A stretch of DNA of 64,000 bases. It comes from Chromatiaceae bacterium. Its GTDB lineage: Bacteria > Pseudomonadota > Gammaproteobacteria > Chromatiales > Chromatiaceae. The notes under the pieces were generated by a model. That model worked only from the letters and a program-made list of their open reading frames with translations, was not told the DNA's origin and did not search any database. The stretch's first letter is position 1; each line of letters opens with the position of its first letter. Made by a program: the position numbers and the translations under genes. The stretch is from positions 1 to 64,000 of the forward strand of contig JAJDNF010000001.1 of NCBI GenBank assembly GCA_022340805.1, given 5' to 3'. This document shows, piece by piece, positions 21,693-32,455 of the stretch.

Positions 21693-23273
21693 ATGAGTAC
21701 CGCTACAGCAACTCACGACGAACATCATGACCACGGGCCGGCCAAGGGCCTGATGCGCTGGGTAACCACCACCAACCACAAAGACATCGGGACCCTGTAC
21801 CTGCTGTTCGCGCTGGTCATGTTCTTCATCGGCGGCGCCATGGCCATGGTGATCCGTGCGGAGCTGTTCCAGCCGGGTCTGCAACTCGTTGATCCGCAGT
21901 TCTTCAATTCGATGACCACGGTGCACGCGCTGGTGATGATCTTCGGTGCGGTCATGCCGGCTTTCACCGGCTTGGCCAACTGGCTGATCCCGATGATGAT
22001 CGGCGCACCGGACATGGCGCTACCGCGCATGAACAACTTCTCGTTCTGGATCCTGCCGTTTGCGTTCTCGCTGTTGTTGTCGACCTTCTTCATGAATGGC
22101 GGTGGCCCGGCTGGCGGCTGGACCCTGTACCCGCCGCTGTCGCTGCAGATGGGTGACGGCTTCCCGTTCCTGATCTTCGCGATCCACCTGGCCGGAATCT
22201 CGTCGATCATGGGCTCGATCAACATCGTCGTCACGATCCTGAACATGCGCGCACCGGGCATGACCCTGATGAAGATGCCGCTGTTCGTCTGGACCTGGCT
22301 GATCACTGCCTATCTGCTGATCGCGACGATGCCGGTGCTGGCCGGTGCGGTGACCATGCTGCTGACCGACAAGTTCGCCGGCACCAGCTTCTTCAGTGCG
22401 GCCGGCGGTGGCGATCCGGTGATGTTCCAGCATATCTTCTGGTTCTTCGGACACCCCGAGGTGTACATCCTGATCCTGCCGGCGTTCGGCATCGTCTCGG
22501 CGATCGTCCCGACCTTCGCGCGCAAACCGCTGTTCGGCTACAGCTCGATGGTGTACGCGACCGCCTCGATCGCGTTCCTGTCGTTCATCGTGTGGGCTCA
22601 CCACATGTTCACGGTGGGCATGCCGGTGGTCGGTGAGCTGTTCTTCATGTACGCCACGATGATGATCGCGGTGCCGACCGGGGTGAAGGTGTTCAACTGG
22701 GTGTCGACCATGTGGAAGGGCTCGATGACCTTCGAGACGCCCATGCTGTTCGCGGTCGGTTTCATCATCATGTTTACCATCGGTGGGTTCTCGGGCCTGA
22801 TGCTGGCCATCGCGCCGGCCGACTTCCAGTACCACGATACCTATTTCGTGGTTGCTCACTTCCACTACGTGCTGGTCACAGGTGCGGTCTACTCGATCAT
22901 GGCCGCCGCCTACTACTGGCTGCCGAAGTGGACCGGTAATATGTACGATGAAAAGCTGGGCAAGATGCATTTCTGGATCTCGACCGTCTCGGTCAACGTG
23001 CTGTTCTTCCCGCAGCACTTCCTCGGTCTGGCCGGCATGCCGCGCCGCATCCCGGACTATTCGGTGCAGTTCACCGACTGGAACGTGATCTCATCGATCG
23101 GCGGTTTCGTGTTCGGTGCGTCGCAGCTGATGTTTGCCTACGTGGTCATCAAGACCATTCGCGGCGGCGAGAAGGCCACCAGCCAGGTGTGGGAAGGCGC
23201 GCATGGTCTGGAATGGACTCTGCCGTCTCCGCCTCCTTACCACAGCTTCACCGAGGCGCCTGAGGTCAAGTAA
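21693..23273 (+). CDS. ctaD: Cytochrome c oxidase subunit I (aa3 type)
   Basis: [42 protein letters not shown]. Confidence 0.98.
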   Translation: MSTATATHDEHHDHGPAKGLMRWVTTTNHKDIGTLYLLFALVMFFIGGAMAMVIRAELFQPGLQLVDPQFFNSMTTVHALVMIFGAVMPAFTGLANWLIPMMIGAPDMALPRMNNFSFWILPFAFSLLLSTFFMNGGGPAGGWTLYPPLSLQMGDGFPFLIFAIHLAGISSIMGSINIVVTILNMRAPGMTLMKMPLFVWTWLITAYLLIATMPVLAGAVTMLLTDKFAGTSFFSAAGGGDPVMFQHIFWFFGHPEVYILILPAFGIVSAIVPTFARKPLFGYSSMVYATASIAFLSFIVWAHHMFTVGMPVVGELFFMYATMMIAVPTGVKVFNWVSTMWKGSMTFETPMLFAVGFIIMFTIGGFSGLMLAIAPADFQYHDTYFVVAHFHYVLVTGAVYSIMAAAYYWLPKWTGNMYDEKLGKMHFWISTVSVNVLFFPQHFLGLAGMPRRIPDYSVQFTDWNVISSIGGFVFGASQLMFAYVVIKTIRGGEKATSQVWEGAHGLEWTLPSPPPYHSFTEAPEVK

Positions 23274-23283
23274 TGACCGGGCT

Positions 23284-23305
23284 GCCCCCGCCACGCGGCG
23301 GGGGC
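23284..23305 (+). other. Intra-operon RNA hairpin without U-tract
   Basis: Perfect 9-bp stem gcccccgcc/ggcgggggc with ACGC loop between ctaD and the small ORF. Confidence 0.55.
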
Positions 23306-23321
23306 GGTCGGCGAGATTGCA

Positions 23322-23438
23322 ATGCAGCAAGCAGAAGACAAATCCAAGTCCAATATCCGGCTGGCCGTCATCCTGGGTCTGGTGGCGCTCGGCTTCTTCC
23401 TGATGGGCCTGTACCTGGCAGCAGGCAAGGGGGGCTGA
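23322..23438 (+). CDS. 38-aa single-TM cytochrome oxidase-associated small protein
   Basis: Own translation MQQAEDKSKSNIRLAVILGLVALGFFLMGLYLAAGKGG; between ctaD and cox11; absent from ORF track. Confidence 0.8.
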   Translation: MQQAEDKSKSNIRLAVILGLVALGFFLMGLYLAAGKGG

Positions 23439-23442
23439 GGCA

Positions 23443-23994
23443 ATGACGGCAGCTGGCCACAAGCGCAATGGCCGTTCCTTTGCCCGTGTCGCGATGGTGG
23501 CGGTGGCGATGTTCGGCTTCGGTTACCTGTTGGTGCCGCTGTACGACGTGTTCTGCGAGATCACCGGCCTGAACGGAAAGACCGGTCGGATCGACGAGGC
23601 CGCAGTGGTGGCGCGCTATGAACCGGACGTGTCGCGCGTGATCACCGTTCAGTTTGTTGCCAACAACAACGTCGGGATGCCGTGGGAGTTCGGCCCGAGT
23701 GTCGCGAGCCTGGAGGTTCACCCGGGCCAGATCTATGCGACCTCGTTCACCGCGCGCAACCCGACTGGCCACAACATGGTGGCCCAGGCCGTGCCGAGCG
23801 TTGCGCCGAACAAGGCCAGTCGTTATTTCAACAAGACCGAGTGTTTCTGCTTCAACCAGCAGCCATTGGCTGCAGGCGAGAGCAAGGATATGCCGCTGCG
23901 TTTTATTGTCGATCCGAAGCTGCCCAGGGACGTCCGTACCCTGACCCTGGCATATACGATTTTCGATGTGACGCAGCAGGTAGCCGTAAATTAA
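23443..23994 (+). CDS. ctaG: Cytochrome c oxidase assembly protein (Cox11/CtaG family)
   Basis: PLYDVFCEITGLNGKTG; NKTECFCFNQQPLAAGE copper motif. Confidence 0.96.
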   Translation: MTAAGHKRNGRSFARVAMVAVAMFGFGYLLVPLYDVFCEITGLNGKTGRIDEAAVVARYEPDVSRVITVQFVANNNVGMPWEFGPSVASLEVHPGQIYATSFTARNPTGHNMVAQAVPSVAPNKASRYFNKTECFCFNQQPLAAGESKDMPLRFIVDPKLPRDVRTLTLAYTIFDVTQQVAVN

Positions 23995-24075
23995 TTAGCA
24001 TCGGCGTTGCTCGATGAGTCCGCCGGTCCGACTGTAACCACGTAAATCAAGACTCAAACATCCTGGGGGGGACAC

Positions 24076-24936
24076 ATGGTACACACAGGTGACCATTACT
24101 ACGTGCCACATGGCAGCCACTGGCCTATCGTTGCCAGCGTTGCGCTGTTCACTGGCGTGATCGGCGCGGCAAATTGGTTCAACGGCCATGCCTCCGGGCA
24201 GATGCTGTTGCTGCTGGGCCTCGCGCTGGTGGCGTTCATGATGTTCGGCTGGTTCGGCACGGTCATCAACGAGAGCCTGAAGGGCATGTACAACGAGCAG
24301 GTCGATCGCTCGTTCCGCCAGGGGATGATGTGGTTCATCTTCTCCGAGGTGATGTTCTTCGCCGCGTTCTTCGGCGCCCTGTTCTATGCGCGTGTGCTGT
24401 CAGTGCCGTGGCTGCTGGGTGGCGACTTCTCCACCCACGAATACCTGTGGAGCGGTTTCGGCGAGTCCTGGCCGACCAACGGCCCCGGCAACGTCGGCGG
24501 CGACTTCGTGAACATGGGGGCATGGGGTATTCCGGCGATCAACACGCTGCTGCTGTTGACCTCGGGCGTGACCATCACCCTCTCGCACTGGGCGCTCAAG
24601 GCGAATGACCAAGCCAAGACGGTGCTGTGGCTGGCTGCCACGGTGGCGCTCGGTGCGACATTCCTTGGCTTCCAGGCCTACGAATACATCCACGCCTACC
24701 ACGAGCTCAACCTGACGCTCGGCTCAGGCATCTATGGTTCGACCTTCTTTATGCTGACCGGGTTCCACGGCTTCCACGTCACCATGGGCACGATCATGCT
24801 GATCGTGATCACCTTGCGTGCCGCGAAGGGACATTTCTCGCCGGAGCACCATTTCGCCTTTGAAGGCGTGGCCTGGTACTGGCACTTCGTGGATGTGGTC
24901 TGGCTGGGCCTGTTTATCTTCGTCTACGTGCTGTAA
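24076..24936 (+). CDS. ctaE: Cytochrome c oxidase subunit III
   Basis: FIFSEVMFFAAFFGALFYAR, TGFHGFHVTMGTIML, WYWHFVDVVWLGLFIFVYVL. Confidence 0.97.
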   Translation: MVHTGDHYYVPHGSHWPIVASVALFTGVIGAANWFNGHASGQMLLLLGLALVAFMMFGWFGTVINESLKGMYNEQVDRSFRQGMMWFIFSEVMFFAAFFGALFYARVLSVPWLLGGDFSTHEYLWSGFGESWPTNGPGNVGGDFVNMGAWGIPAINTLLLLTSGVTITLSHWALKANDQAKTVLWLAATVALGATFLGFQAYEYIHAYHELNLTLGSGIYGSTFFMLTGFHGFHVTMGTIMLIVITLRAAKGHFSPEHHFAFEGVAWYWHFVDVVWLGLFIFVYVL

Positions 24937-24994
24937 GTCGACGCCCGGGCCCGGCCGATGCCGGGTCTGGGCGGGGGCGGCATTCGACGCAGTC

Positions 24995-25234
24995 CTAATT
25001 CCGCGGTGCGGTTTCTGCGGGACGCTCGGGATAGAGGCCATGGGGCTCGATTACGCCGAGGCCGATCAGGATCATCAGAAAGGCAAACAGTCCGATAGAC
25101 AGGCCGATACGCAGCGTGAGCGCACGCAGGGTGCGACGCGAATCGCCCTTGTCATTGACCAGGTAGTACAGGCCGGATCCGAGACTGGCGATGATGCCGA
25201 CGAACACGAGAACGATGATGACCTTGATCCACAC
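24995..25234 (-). CDS. DUF2909-like twin-TM small protein
   Basis: VWIKVIIVLVFVGIIASLGSGLYYLVNDKGDSRRTLRALTLRIGLSIGLFAFLMILIGLG; GTG start; antisense within the oxidase cluster. Confidence 0.75.
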   Translation of the reverse strand: MWIKVIIVLVFVGIIASLGSGLYYLVNDKGDSRRTLRALTLRIGLSIGLFAFLMILIGLGVIEPHGLYPERPAETAPRN

Positions 25235-25285
25235 GACGACAGATTCCTCTTTGCAGGCCGCGGCAGTATAGCAGCCCGCTATCGC

Positions 25286-26059
25286 ATGAAGATCCCGCCG
25301 CTGCATATCGGTCGTTACCGTTTCGCCCCGGCCTTGTGGCCAAGCGTGGCATTCGCCTGCGTGTTTCCCGTGCTGCTCAGCCTGGGCTACTGGCAGATGG
25401 GGCGTGCGACGGCCAAGCAGGCGATGCTCGAACAGCGCGCGGCGAGCGAGCTGGCGGCGCCGTTGCCGCTGGATCGGCGCACCCCGCTGAGCGTGGCCGA
25501 CCGCTATCGCCCTGCCCGGGTGCGTGGCCACTACGTCGACGAGCAGCAGTGGCTGCTCGACAATCGTGTTTACCAGGGGCAGCCGGGGTACCACGTGTTC
25601 ACCCCATTTCGCATCGAGGGTGAGGACGCGCCGAGCCTGCTGGTCAACCGCGGCTGGGTTTCGCTGGGTGCCTCGCGGGAGTTCCTGCCGGCGCTGCCGG
25701 TAAGCGATGATCTGGTGACGCTGAGCGGTCGGCTGGACTCTCCGGCATCGGTCGGGCTGGTGATCGGTGAGGTTCCGCTACGCAGCGTAGCGGACAGGGT
25801 CGTGGTTCAGTCGCTGGATATCCCGGCGCTGGCCGATGCGCGCAGCCTGCCGCTGCTGCGCTATGCGCTGGTGATCGACGACGGCCAGCCGGGCGGGTTG
25901 CAGTACGACTGGTCGCCGATTCCGGAGATGGGGCCCGAGAAACACCTCGGCTACGCGGTGCAGTGGTTCGGCCTCGCGGTCGCGCTCCTGATCATTTTCG
26001 TTGGGGTGAATACCCGGCTTGACGGTGACGACGGGGAGAAACATGTCGAGGCCGGATGA
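25286..26059 (+). CDS. SURF1 family oxidase assembly protein
   Basis: LLSLGYWQMGRATAKQ, LLVNRGWV, C-terminal YAVQWFGLAVALLIIF. Confidence 0.92.
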   Translation: MKIPPLHIGRYRFAPALWPSVAFACVFPVLLSLGYWQMGRATAKQAMLEQRAASELAAPLPLDRRTPLSVADRYRPARVRGHYVDEQQWLLDNRVYQGQPGYHVFTPFRIEGEDAPSLLVNRGWVSLGASREFLPALPVSDDLVTLSGRLDSPASVGLVIGEVPLRSVADRVVVQSLDIPALADARSLPLLRYALVIDDGQPGGLQYDWSPIPEMGPEKHLGYAVQWFGLAVALLIIFVGVNTRLDGDDGEKHVEAG

Positions 26060-26657
26060 GCGGCAGGTCCGCCGCAGTCGGATCCAGCTGATCCTGATAT
26101 TCGCGCTGTTCCTGCTGCCGCCGTTGTCGGCATGGGTGGCATGGAAGTACCTGGGCACCTCTGGCGTCGAGTCGACGACCAACGCGGGCACCCTGATCGT
26201 GCCTGCCAGGCCTTTGGATCTGGCCGGGCTGCGCAGGCCCGATGGTGCGCCGTTCGTGGATGCGGATCTGCACGGGCGCTGGACCTACGTGCTGTTTGTA
26301 CCGGGTGAATGTGATGAGCGCTGCGAGCAGCAACTGTACCTTACCCGCCAGGTGCGCCTGTCGGTGAGCAAGGACATCCCGCGTGTGCAGCGCCTGGCGG
26401 TGTTCGGGCAGGCGCCGGCCGCGGCCCTGGCGCAAGAACTCGCCAGTGACCACGCGGATCTGACCTGGGTGGTGCGCGATACGGCGGCTGGCAGGCTGCT
26501 CGACAGCTTTCGTGGCGATGGATTTGGAGCCGACGGTCAGCAGTATTTTCTGATCGATCCGCTGGGCAATCTGATGATGTACTACGACCTCTCGGTCCCG
26601 GCCAAGGGGATGATGAGGGATCTGCAGAAGTTGCTGAAGATCTCGCAGATCGGATAG
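26043..26657 (+). CDS. SCO/thioredoxin-fold-like membrane-anchored protein with CxxxC motif
   Basis: TM anchor then RWTYVLFVPGECDERCEQQ and YFLIDPLGNLMMYYDL; between surf1 and ctaA. Confidence 0.65.
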   Translation: MSRPDERQVRRSRIQLILIFALFLLPPLSAWVAWKYLGTSGVESTTNAGTLIVPARPLDLAGLRRPDGAPFVDADLHGRWTYVLFVPGECDERCEQQLYLTRQVRLSVSKDIPRVQRLAVFGQAPAAALAQELASDHADLTWVVRDTAAGRLLDSFRGDGFGADGQQYFLIDPLGNLMMYYDLSVPAKGMMRDLQKLLKISQIG

Positions 26658-26663
26658 AGAGAA

Positions 26664-27644
26664 ATGGCTTACCACCGCTTTGTTGTCTTTGCCTGCCTGC
26701 TTGCCTTTGCCGCGATCCTGCTGGGCGCCTATACCCGCCTCGGCGACGCAGGCCTGGGCTGCCCGGACTGGCCCGGCTGCTACGGTCACCTGACCGTCCC
26801 GGCCAGCGAGGAACACGTCGCGGACAAGAGTTATCTTGAGCAGCGTGCACTGGAGCCCGAAAAGGGCTGGAAGGAGATGGTGCACCGCTACTTCGCCGGC
26901 ACCCTCGGTCTGACCATCCTGGTGATCGCGGTCTGGTCGTGGCGGCGGCGTCGCCAGTACCCTGAACAGCCGGTCTGGCTGCCCACCTTCCTGCTCGGCC
27001 TGGTCGTGTTCCAGGCCGCGCTGGGCATGTGGACCGTGACCCTGCTGCTGAAGCCGATCGTCGTGATGGGGCACCTGTTGGGCGGCTTTGCCACGTTTAG
27101 CCTGCTGGTCTTGCTGGCATTGCGCTCCGCGCGACCCAGGCCTGCGGCGGGTGATGGCCGCTGGCGCATGGCTGGCGCAATCGGGCTGTTGGTCCTAGTC
27201 GGGCAGATTGCGCTCGGCGGCTGGACCAGTTCGAACTATGCCGCGCTGGCCTGTATCGATTTTCCGACCTGTCATGGCAGTTGGGCGCCGGAGATGGATT
27301 TCGACGAGGCGTTCGTGATGTGGCGGGGTCTCGGCGTGAACTACGAATACGGCGTACTGGACCACCCGGCGCGCACCGCGATCCATGTGACCCACCGGAT
27401 TGGCGCGCTGGTCACGTTCCTGTACCTTGGCTGGCTGGTACTGTCGATCGTGCGCGCCGGCGGCAGGCTGGTCGGGGCGGCCGCGCTGGTCGGCGTGCTG
27501 CTCGTGGTCCAGATCGGACTGGGTATCGGCAATGTGCTTCTGCATTTGCCACTGGGGGTGGCGACGGCTCACAATGGCGTCGCCGCGCTGCTACTGGCTT
27601 CACTCGTTTACCTGAATTACCGATTATGGCGACAACAGCACTGA
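26664..27644 (+). CDS. ctaA: Haem A synthase (COX15/CtaA)
   Basis: [21 protein letters not shown] and [21 protein letters not shown]. Confidence 0.95.
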   Translation: MAYHRFVVFACLLAFAAILLGAYTRLGDAGLGCPDWPGCYGHLTVPASEEHVADKSYLEQRALEPEKGWKEMVHRYFAGTLGLTILVIAVWSWRRRRQYPEQPVWLPTFLLGLVVFQAALGMWTVTLLLKPIVVMGHLLGGFATFSLLVLLALRSARPRPAAGDGRWRMAGAIGLLVLVGQIALGGWTSSNYAALACIDFPTCHGSWAPEMDFDEAFVMWRGLGVNYEYGVLDHPARTAIHVTHRIGALVTFLYLGWLVLSIVRAGGRLVGAAALVGVLLVVQIGLGIGNVLLHLPLGVATAHNGVAALLLASLVYLNYRLWRQQH

Positions 27645-28534
27645 AAACCACCCATGCCAGCTGGCGAGACTACCTCGAGCTGTGCAAGCCGACGGTCGTA
27701 GCGCTGATCGTGTTTACCGCGGTGGTCGGCATGCTGCTGGCCGCGCCGGGCATGGTGCCGCTGGATGCGTTGGTCTTCGGCACCCTGGGTATCGGGCTCG
27801 CCGCGGGATCAGCCGCTGCGATAAACCATGTGGTCGACCAGAAGATCGACGCGATCATGGGCCGCACGCGCGGCCGACCCCTGCCGCAGGGCGCAGTCAG
27901 CAGCCGCGATGCACTGGCGTTTGCGCTGCTGATCGGTACGGTCGCGATGCTGATGCTGTGGCTGCTGGTAAATCCCCTGACCGCGATGCTGACCTTCATG
28001 TCCCTGATCGGCTATGCGGTGATCTACACGATGTACCTGAAGCGCGCGACGCCACAGAACATCGTGATTGGCGGTGCGGCCGGCGCTGCGCCACCGGTAC
28101 TCGGCTGGACGGCGGTGACCGGCAGCGTCGACCCGGGCGCGCTGTTGCTGTTCCTGATCATCTTTACCTGGACGCCGCCGCACTTTTGGGCCCTGGCGAT
28201 CCACCGCGCAGAGGAATACCGCAAGGTCGATATGCCGATGCTGCCGGTGACCCACGGGACCGACTTCACCCGTCTGCAGATCCTGCTGTACACGGTGCTG
28301 CTGCTGGTGGTGACCCTGCTGCCATATGGTTACGGAATGAGCGGTGGGTTCTACCTGGGTGGGGCGATGGTGCTCGGCCTCGGCTTTCTGTTCTACGCGG
28401 TGCGCCTGTATCGCGATGATGACGATCGCATGCCGATGCGCACCTTCGGTTATTCCATCATCTACCTGATGGCCCTGTTCGCCCTGTTGCTGGTCGATCA
28501 CTACGTTCCACCGCTGATGTCGCTGCTTGACTGA
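27626..28534 (+). CDS. ctaB: Protohaem IX farnesyltransferase
   Basis: [37 protein letters not shown]. Confidence 0.97.
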   Translation: MATTALKTTHASWRDYLELCKPTVVALIVFTAVVGMLLAAPGMVPLDALVFGTLGIGLAAGSAAAINHVVDQKIDAIMGRTRGRPLPQGAVSSRDALAFALLIGTVAMLMLWLLVNPLTAMLTFMSLIGYAVIYTMYLKRATPQNIVIGGAAGAAPPVLGWTAVTGSVDPGALLLFLIIFTWTPPHFWALAIHRAEEYRKVDMPMLPVTHGTDFTRLQILLYTVLLLVVTLLPYGYGMSGGFYLGGAMVLGLGFLFYAVRLYRDDDDRMPMRTFGYSIIYLMALFALLLVDHYVPPLMSLLD

Positions 28535-28621
28535 TCCCCTGTATTGGGCATCGCAACGGAAAAGCGACATAATTTCCACTAAGCTTGCCGCGGTAGCGGG
28601 AACGCGCGCCATGCATAAGAA

Positions 28622-28651
28622 TTGACTAATATTCTTGGGTCGGGGTAGAAT
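28622..28651 (+). promoter_or_regulatory. Putative sigma70 promoter of the cbb3 operon
   Basis: TTGACT - 18 nt - TAGAAT, ~230 nt upstream of ccoN. Confidence 0.45.
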
Positions 28652-28881
28652 TCGGCAGCCTTGCCGGGTCCTTGGTGCTGGTTTTTCGTTGTGCGGGCAA
28701 TCCTGTCGTGGGCCCGGGCACGCGTCGTACCGCCTTGCGGGCCTGAGCGGTCTTTCGGAGCGAAACAACAATCCGCCCGAAATTCGCCTAGATATCGAGC
28801 GTATTCCGTTTGCCGTGCGGCTGTCGCGACCATGCGATGGCCAGGCGGTGTTTCGATCAACGGTCAGTCGGGGGACTTAAC

Positions 28882-30339
28882 ATGGCGCACCCAGCTGCTG
28901 CGACGACGCAGTACAACTACGACATCATTAAGAAGTTCGCCGTGATGGCTTTGGTCTGGGGGCTGCTGGGAATGTCCGCAGGCACCTATATCGCCGCTGA
29001 ACTGGCCTTCCCGTTTCTGAACTTCGACATCGCCGAGATCACCTTCGGGCGCTTGCGCCCGGTGCATACCACGCTGGTCATCTTCGGCTTTGGCGGCAGT
29101 GCATTGTTCGCGACCTCTTATTACGTGGTGCAGCGCACCAGCCAGGCACGCCTGGCCAGCGACATGATGGCCAACCTGACCTTCTGGGGCTGGCAGCTGT
29201 CAGTGCTGGTCGGCGTGATTGGCTACATGAACGGGATCAGCGAGGGCAAGGAATACGCCGAGTTCCCCTGGTACGTCGATCTGCTCATCACCGTGACCTG
29301 GGTGTTGTACTTCCTGGTGTTCGTGCTGACCCTGCGGCGTCGCTCGCAGCCGCATATTTATGTCGCCAACTGGTTTTACCTGGCGTTCATCCTGGCGACG
29401 GCGATCCTGCACATCTTCCGCAATCTGTCGGTGCCGGTCGGATTGTTCAATACCACCTCGTACAGCCTGTACTCGGGCGTGCAGGACGCGATGGTGCAGT
29501 GGTGGTACGGGCATAACGCGGTCGGTTTCTTCCTGACCGCGGCCTTTCTCGGCATGATGTATTACTTCGTGCCCAAGCAGGCGGGCCGCCCGATCTATTC
29601 GTACCGCCTGTCGATCATCCATTTCTGGGCGCTGGCCTTCATGTACATGTGGGTCGGTGGTCATCACCTGCACTGGACCGCGCTGCCGGACTGGACCTCG
29701 TCACTGGCCGCGGCCTTCTCGATCCTGCTGCTGCTGCCGTCCTGGGGCGGCATGATCAACGGCATCATGACCCTGTCGGGGGCCTGGGAGAAGCTGCGTA
29801 CCGACCCGATCATGCTGTTCCTGATCACCTCGCTGTCGTTCTACGGCATGTCGACCTTCGAGGGGCCGATGATGTCGCTGAAGAGCGTGAACGCGCTGTC
29901 GCACTACACCGACTGGACCATCGGCCATGTGCACTCGGGGGCGCTCGGCTGGGTCGCGATGATCTCGTTCGGCTCGTTCTATCACTTGATTCCGCGTCTG
30001 TGGGAGACCCGGCTGTACAGCGTCCGGCTGGTGTATGTGCACTTCTGGCTCGCGACCATCGGCATCGTGCTGTACATCGCCTCGATGTGGGTGTCGGGGA
30101 TCGGCCAGGGCCTGATGCTGCGGGCCTTCGATGACTACGGCAACCTGGCTTACACCTTCATCGAGTCGGTCGTGTTCATGCACTGGCCGCTGGTGGTGCG
30201 GATGATCGGCGGCATGTTCTTCGTGTCGGGTGTCGTGGTGATGGCGTTCAACGTGCTGATGACGGTCCGCATGGCGAAGATCGAGCAGGCGGCGCTCGAG
30301 GCGAAGATCGCCGCGAAGCTGGCCAAGGCCGGCGTGTGA
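28882..30339 (+). CDS. ccoN: cbb3-type cytochrome c oxidase subunit I
   Basis: [56 protein letters not shown]. Confidence 0.98.
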   Translation: MAHPAAATTQYNYDIIKKFAVMALVWGLLGMSAGTYIAAELAFPFLNFDIAEITFGRLRPVHTTLVIFGFGGSALFATSYYVVQRTSQARLASDMMANLTFWGWQLSVLVGVIGYMNGISEGKEYAEFPWYVDLLITVTWVLYFLVFVLTLRRRSQPHIYVANWFYLAFILATAILHIFRNLSVPVGLFNTTSYSLYSGVQDAMVQWWYGHNAVGFFLTAAFLGMMYYFVPKQAGRPIYSYRLSIIHFWALAFMYMWVGGHHLHWTALPDWTSSLAAAFSILLLLPSWGGMINGIMTLSGAWEKLRTDPIMLFLITSLSFYGMSTFEGPMMSLKSVNALSHYTDWTIGHVHSGALGWVAMISFGSFYHLIPRLWETRLYSVRLVYVHFWLATIGIVLYIASMWVSGIGQGLMLRAFDDYGNLAYTFIESVVFMHWPLVVRMIGGMFFVSGVVVMAFNVLMTVRMAKIEQAALEAKIAAKLAKAGV

Positions 30340-30352
30340 GGGGCATTTAGCA

Positions 30353-31093
30353 ATGAAACTGAGTCACGAAAGTATCGAAATCAATGCCGGACTGATGATA
30401 GTGCTGACGCTGATCGCCATCTCGATCGGCGGCCTGGTCGAGATCGTGCCGCTGTTCTACATCAAGGACACGATCGAAAAGGTCGACGGCGTGCGTCCGT
30501 ATACGCCGCTCGAGCAGCGTGGTCGCGACATCTTCATTCGCGAGGGGTGCTACACCTGTCACTCGCAGATGATCCGCCCGTTCCGCGACGAGGATATGCG
30601 CTACGGCCACTATTCACTGGCTGCCGAGTCGAAGTACGACCACCCGTTCCAGTGGGGCTCCAAGCGTACCGGACCCGATCTGGCGCGCGTGGGTCGCAAG
30701 TACTCCAACGCATGGCATACCCAGCACCTGAACAACCCGCGTGATGTGGTGCCCGAGTCGATCATGCCCAACTACCCCTGGCTGTTGCGCAACGAGCTGG
30801 ACTATGCGGATGTCGCCGATCGTATGCGCGCGCTGAAGTTGACCGGTGTGCCCTACTCGGAGAGCGAGGAGGAATACCAGGCCAATGTCGAGCAGTTCGG
30901 CAAGCCGATAGCGGATCAGCTGGACATCAACACGGCAGAAAAGAACCTGCTGGCCCAGGCCCAGGCGGAAGACTGGGACGGGGACCGTAGTCGCCTGACC
31001 GAGATGGATGCGTTGGTTGCCTATCTGCAGGTGCTTGGCACCATGGTCGATTTCAGCAAGTACGACGAAGGCTACTTCGCCGAATTCCGCTGA
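30353..31093 (+). CDS. ccoO: cbb3-type oxidase subunit II (monohaem)
   Basis: [34 protein letters not shown]. Confidence 0.97.
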   Translation: MKLSHESIEINAGLMIVLTLIAISIGGLVEIVPLFYIKDTIEKVDGVRPYTPLEQRGRDIFIREGCYTCHSQMIRPFRDEDMRYGHYSLAAESKYDHPFQWGSKRTGPDLARVGRKYSNAWHTQHLNNPRDVVPESIMPNYPWLLRNELDYADVADRMRALKLTGVPYSESEEEYQANVEQFGKPIADQLDINTAEKNLLAQAQAEDWDGDRSRLTEMDALVAYLQVLGTMVDFSKYDEGYFAEFR

Positions 31094-31131
31094 CATTCGG
31101 CATGATGAGCTGAACGAAGGCAGGAGGCGAA

Positions 31132-31341
31132 ATGCTGGAATGGCTGTCGAAGATGGAGCACACCAAGCCGCTGGCGCTGGTGATCTTCGTGGTCGTGTTC
31201 GTCGGCATTTTGCTCTACGTGTTCACGGGTAAGAAGCGCTCCAAGCGCCTCGAGTCCTACAAGAACATTCCGTTCCTGGACGATGAGTCGGCAGGCGAGT
31301 CGGGCGGCGAACAGAAAGACAAGGGTTCACAAGATGGCTGA
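31132..31341 (+). CDS. ccoQ: cbb3-type oxidase subunit CcoQ
   Basis: 69-aa single-TM protein between ccoO and ccoP; GKKRSKRLESYKNIPFLDD. Confidence 0.85.
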   Translation: MLEWLSKMEHTKPLALVIFVVVFVGILLYVFTGKKRSKRLESYKNIPFLDDESAGESGGEQKDKGSQDG

Positions 31342-32248
31342 GCAACATCAAGGCAAGGCAGTGCAGACCACCGGGCATGCATGGGACGGCGATCTGCAGG
31401 AATTCAACAACCCGCTGCCGCGCTGGTGGCTGTGGTCCTTCTATGCGACCGTGCTATTCGCGGTGATCTACTGGATCTGGTACCCGGCGTGGCCGGTCGC
31501 CAAGTCGTTCACCAAGGGGATCGGCACCGTCACCTACCAGTCCGGCGGCAAACAGGTCACGACCCATTGGAACACCCGTGCTGAACTGATCGAGGAGATG
31601 CAGACCGGCAGCGAGACACTGAAGCAGCAGGCCTACCTCGAGAAGATCAGTGCGGCGTCGTATGACGACATTGTCAACGATCCCGACATGATGGCGTTCA
31701 CCCGCTCGATGGCCAAGGTATTGTTCGCCGACAATTGCGCCGCCTGTCACGGGGTCGGCGGCACGCCTGCGCAGATCGGCCAGTACCCGAACCTGCGCGA
31801 CGACGCCTGGCTGTGGGGTGGCGATATAAACCAGATCGAACAGACCATCTTGCAAGGGCGCAACGGTTATATGCCGGCATTCGGCGAGGTGCTGAGCGAT
31901 GCGCAGCTCGATGAGGTCGCCAACTACGTGCTCAGCCTGTCCGGTCATTCGGTCGATACCGCCATGGCCGATGCCGGGCGCGCGATCTTCCAGGGCAAAC
32001 AGGGCGGCTGCTACTACTGCCACACCGAATCGGGCAAGGGCATGGCCTCGCAGGGTTCTGCCAACCTGACCGACGCGGTCTGGACGGTCGCCGACGTGCC
32101 CGGCGCGGCCGATGATGCGGCCCGCGTCGAGGTGGTCAAGACGGTGATACGTAATGGCGTGCATCGCCAGATGCCGGCCTGGCGCGGGCGTCTCAGCAAT
32201 GCCCAGATCAAGCTGCTCACGGTATACCTGCAGAGCCTGGGCAGCTGA
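31334..32248 (+). CDS. ccoP: cbb3-type oxidase subunit III (dihaem)
   Basis: WDGDLQEFNNPLPRWWLWSFYATV; haem motifs CAACH and CYYCH. Confidence 0.97.
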   Translation: MAEQHQGKAVQTTGHAWDGDLQEFNNPLPRWWLWSFYATVLFAVIYWIWYPAWPVAKSFTKGIGTVTYQSGGKQVTTHWNTRAELIEEMQTGSETLKQQAYLEKISAASYDDIVNDPDMMAFTRSMAKVLFADNCAACHGVGGTPAQIGQYPNLRDDAWLWGGDINQIEQTILQGRNGYMPAFGEVLSDAQLDEVANYVLSLSGHSVDTAMADAGRAIFQGKQGGCYYCHTESGKGMASQGSANLTDAVWTVADVPGAADDAARVEVVKTVIRNGVHRQMPAWRGRLSNAQIKLLTVYLQSLGS

Positions 32249-32288
32249 GCGCGACCCCGGCGCGACGGGGGCTGACCTGGTAGGGGAA

Positions 32289-32447
32289 TTCACCGCGAAG
32301 GGTGCAAAGTCTGGGAAGGACGAATCGGGTTTTGGGGCGGGTCTCCGGCGAGTGCCAAACCCGCGGACCGGTGTCCCAACTGTGGGGCCAAGCCAGGCAC
32401 ATCGACGCAATGGAACGCTTCGCGACCTTCGCGCCACTTGCGGTTAA
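32289..32447. repeat. Imperfect inverted-repeat intergenic element (MITE-like)
   Basis: Left arm ttcaccgcgaagggtgcaaag; right arm is the imperfect reverse complement of ttaaccgcaagtggcgcgaag (15/21 matches), between ccoP and ccoG. Confidence 0.45.
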
Positions 32448-32455
32448 GGTTTGAA

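Noticed and set aside
22020-23018. 332-aa minus-strand ORF opposite ctaD
   Set aside because: Antisense shadow, His/Arg/Gln-rich, no domain
28535-28881. FNR box upstream of ccoN
   Set aside because: Searched by eye for TTGAT-N4-ATCAA near the putative promoter and found no acceptable match
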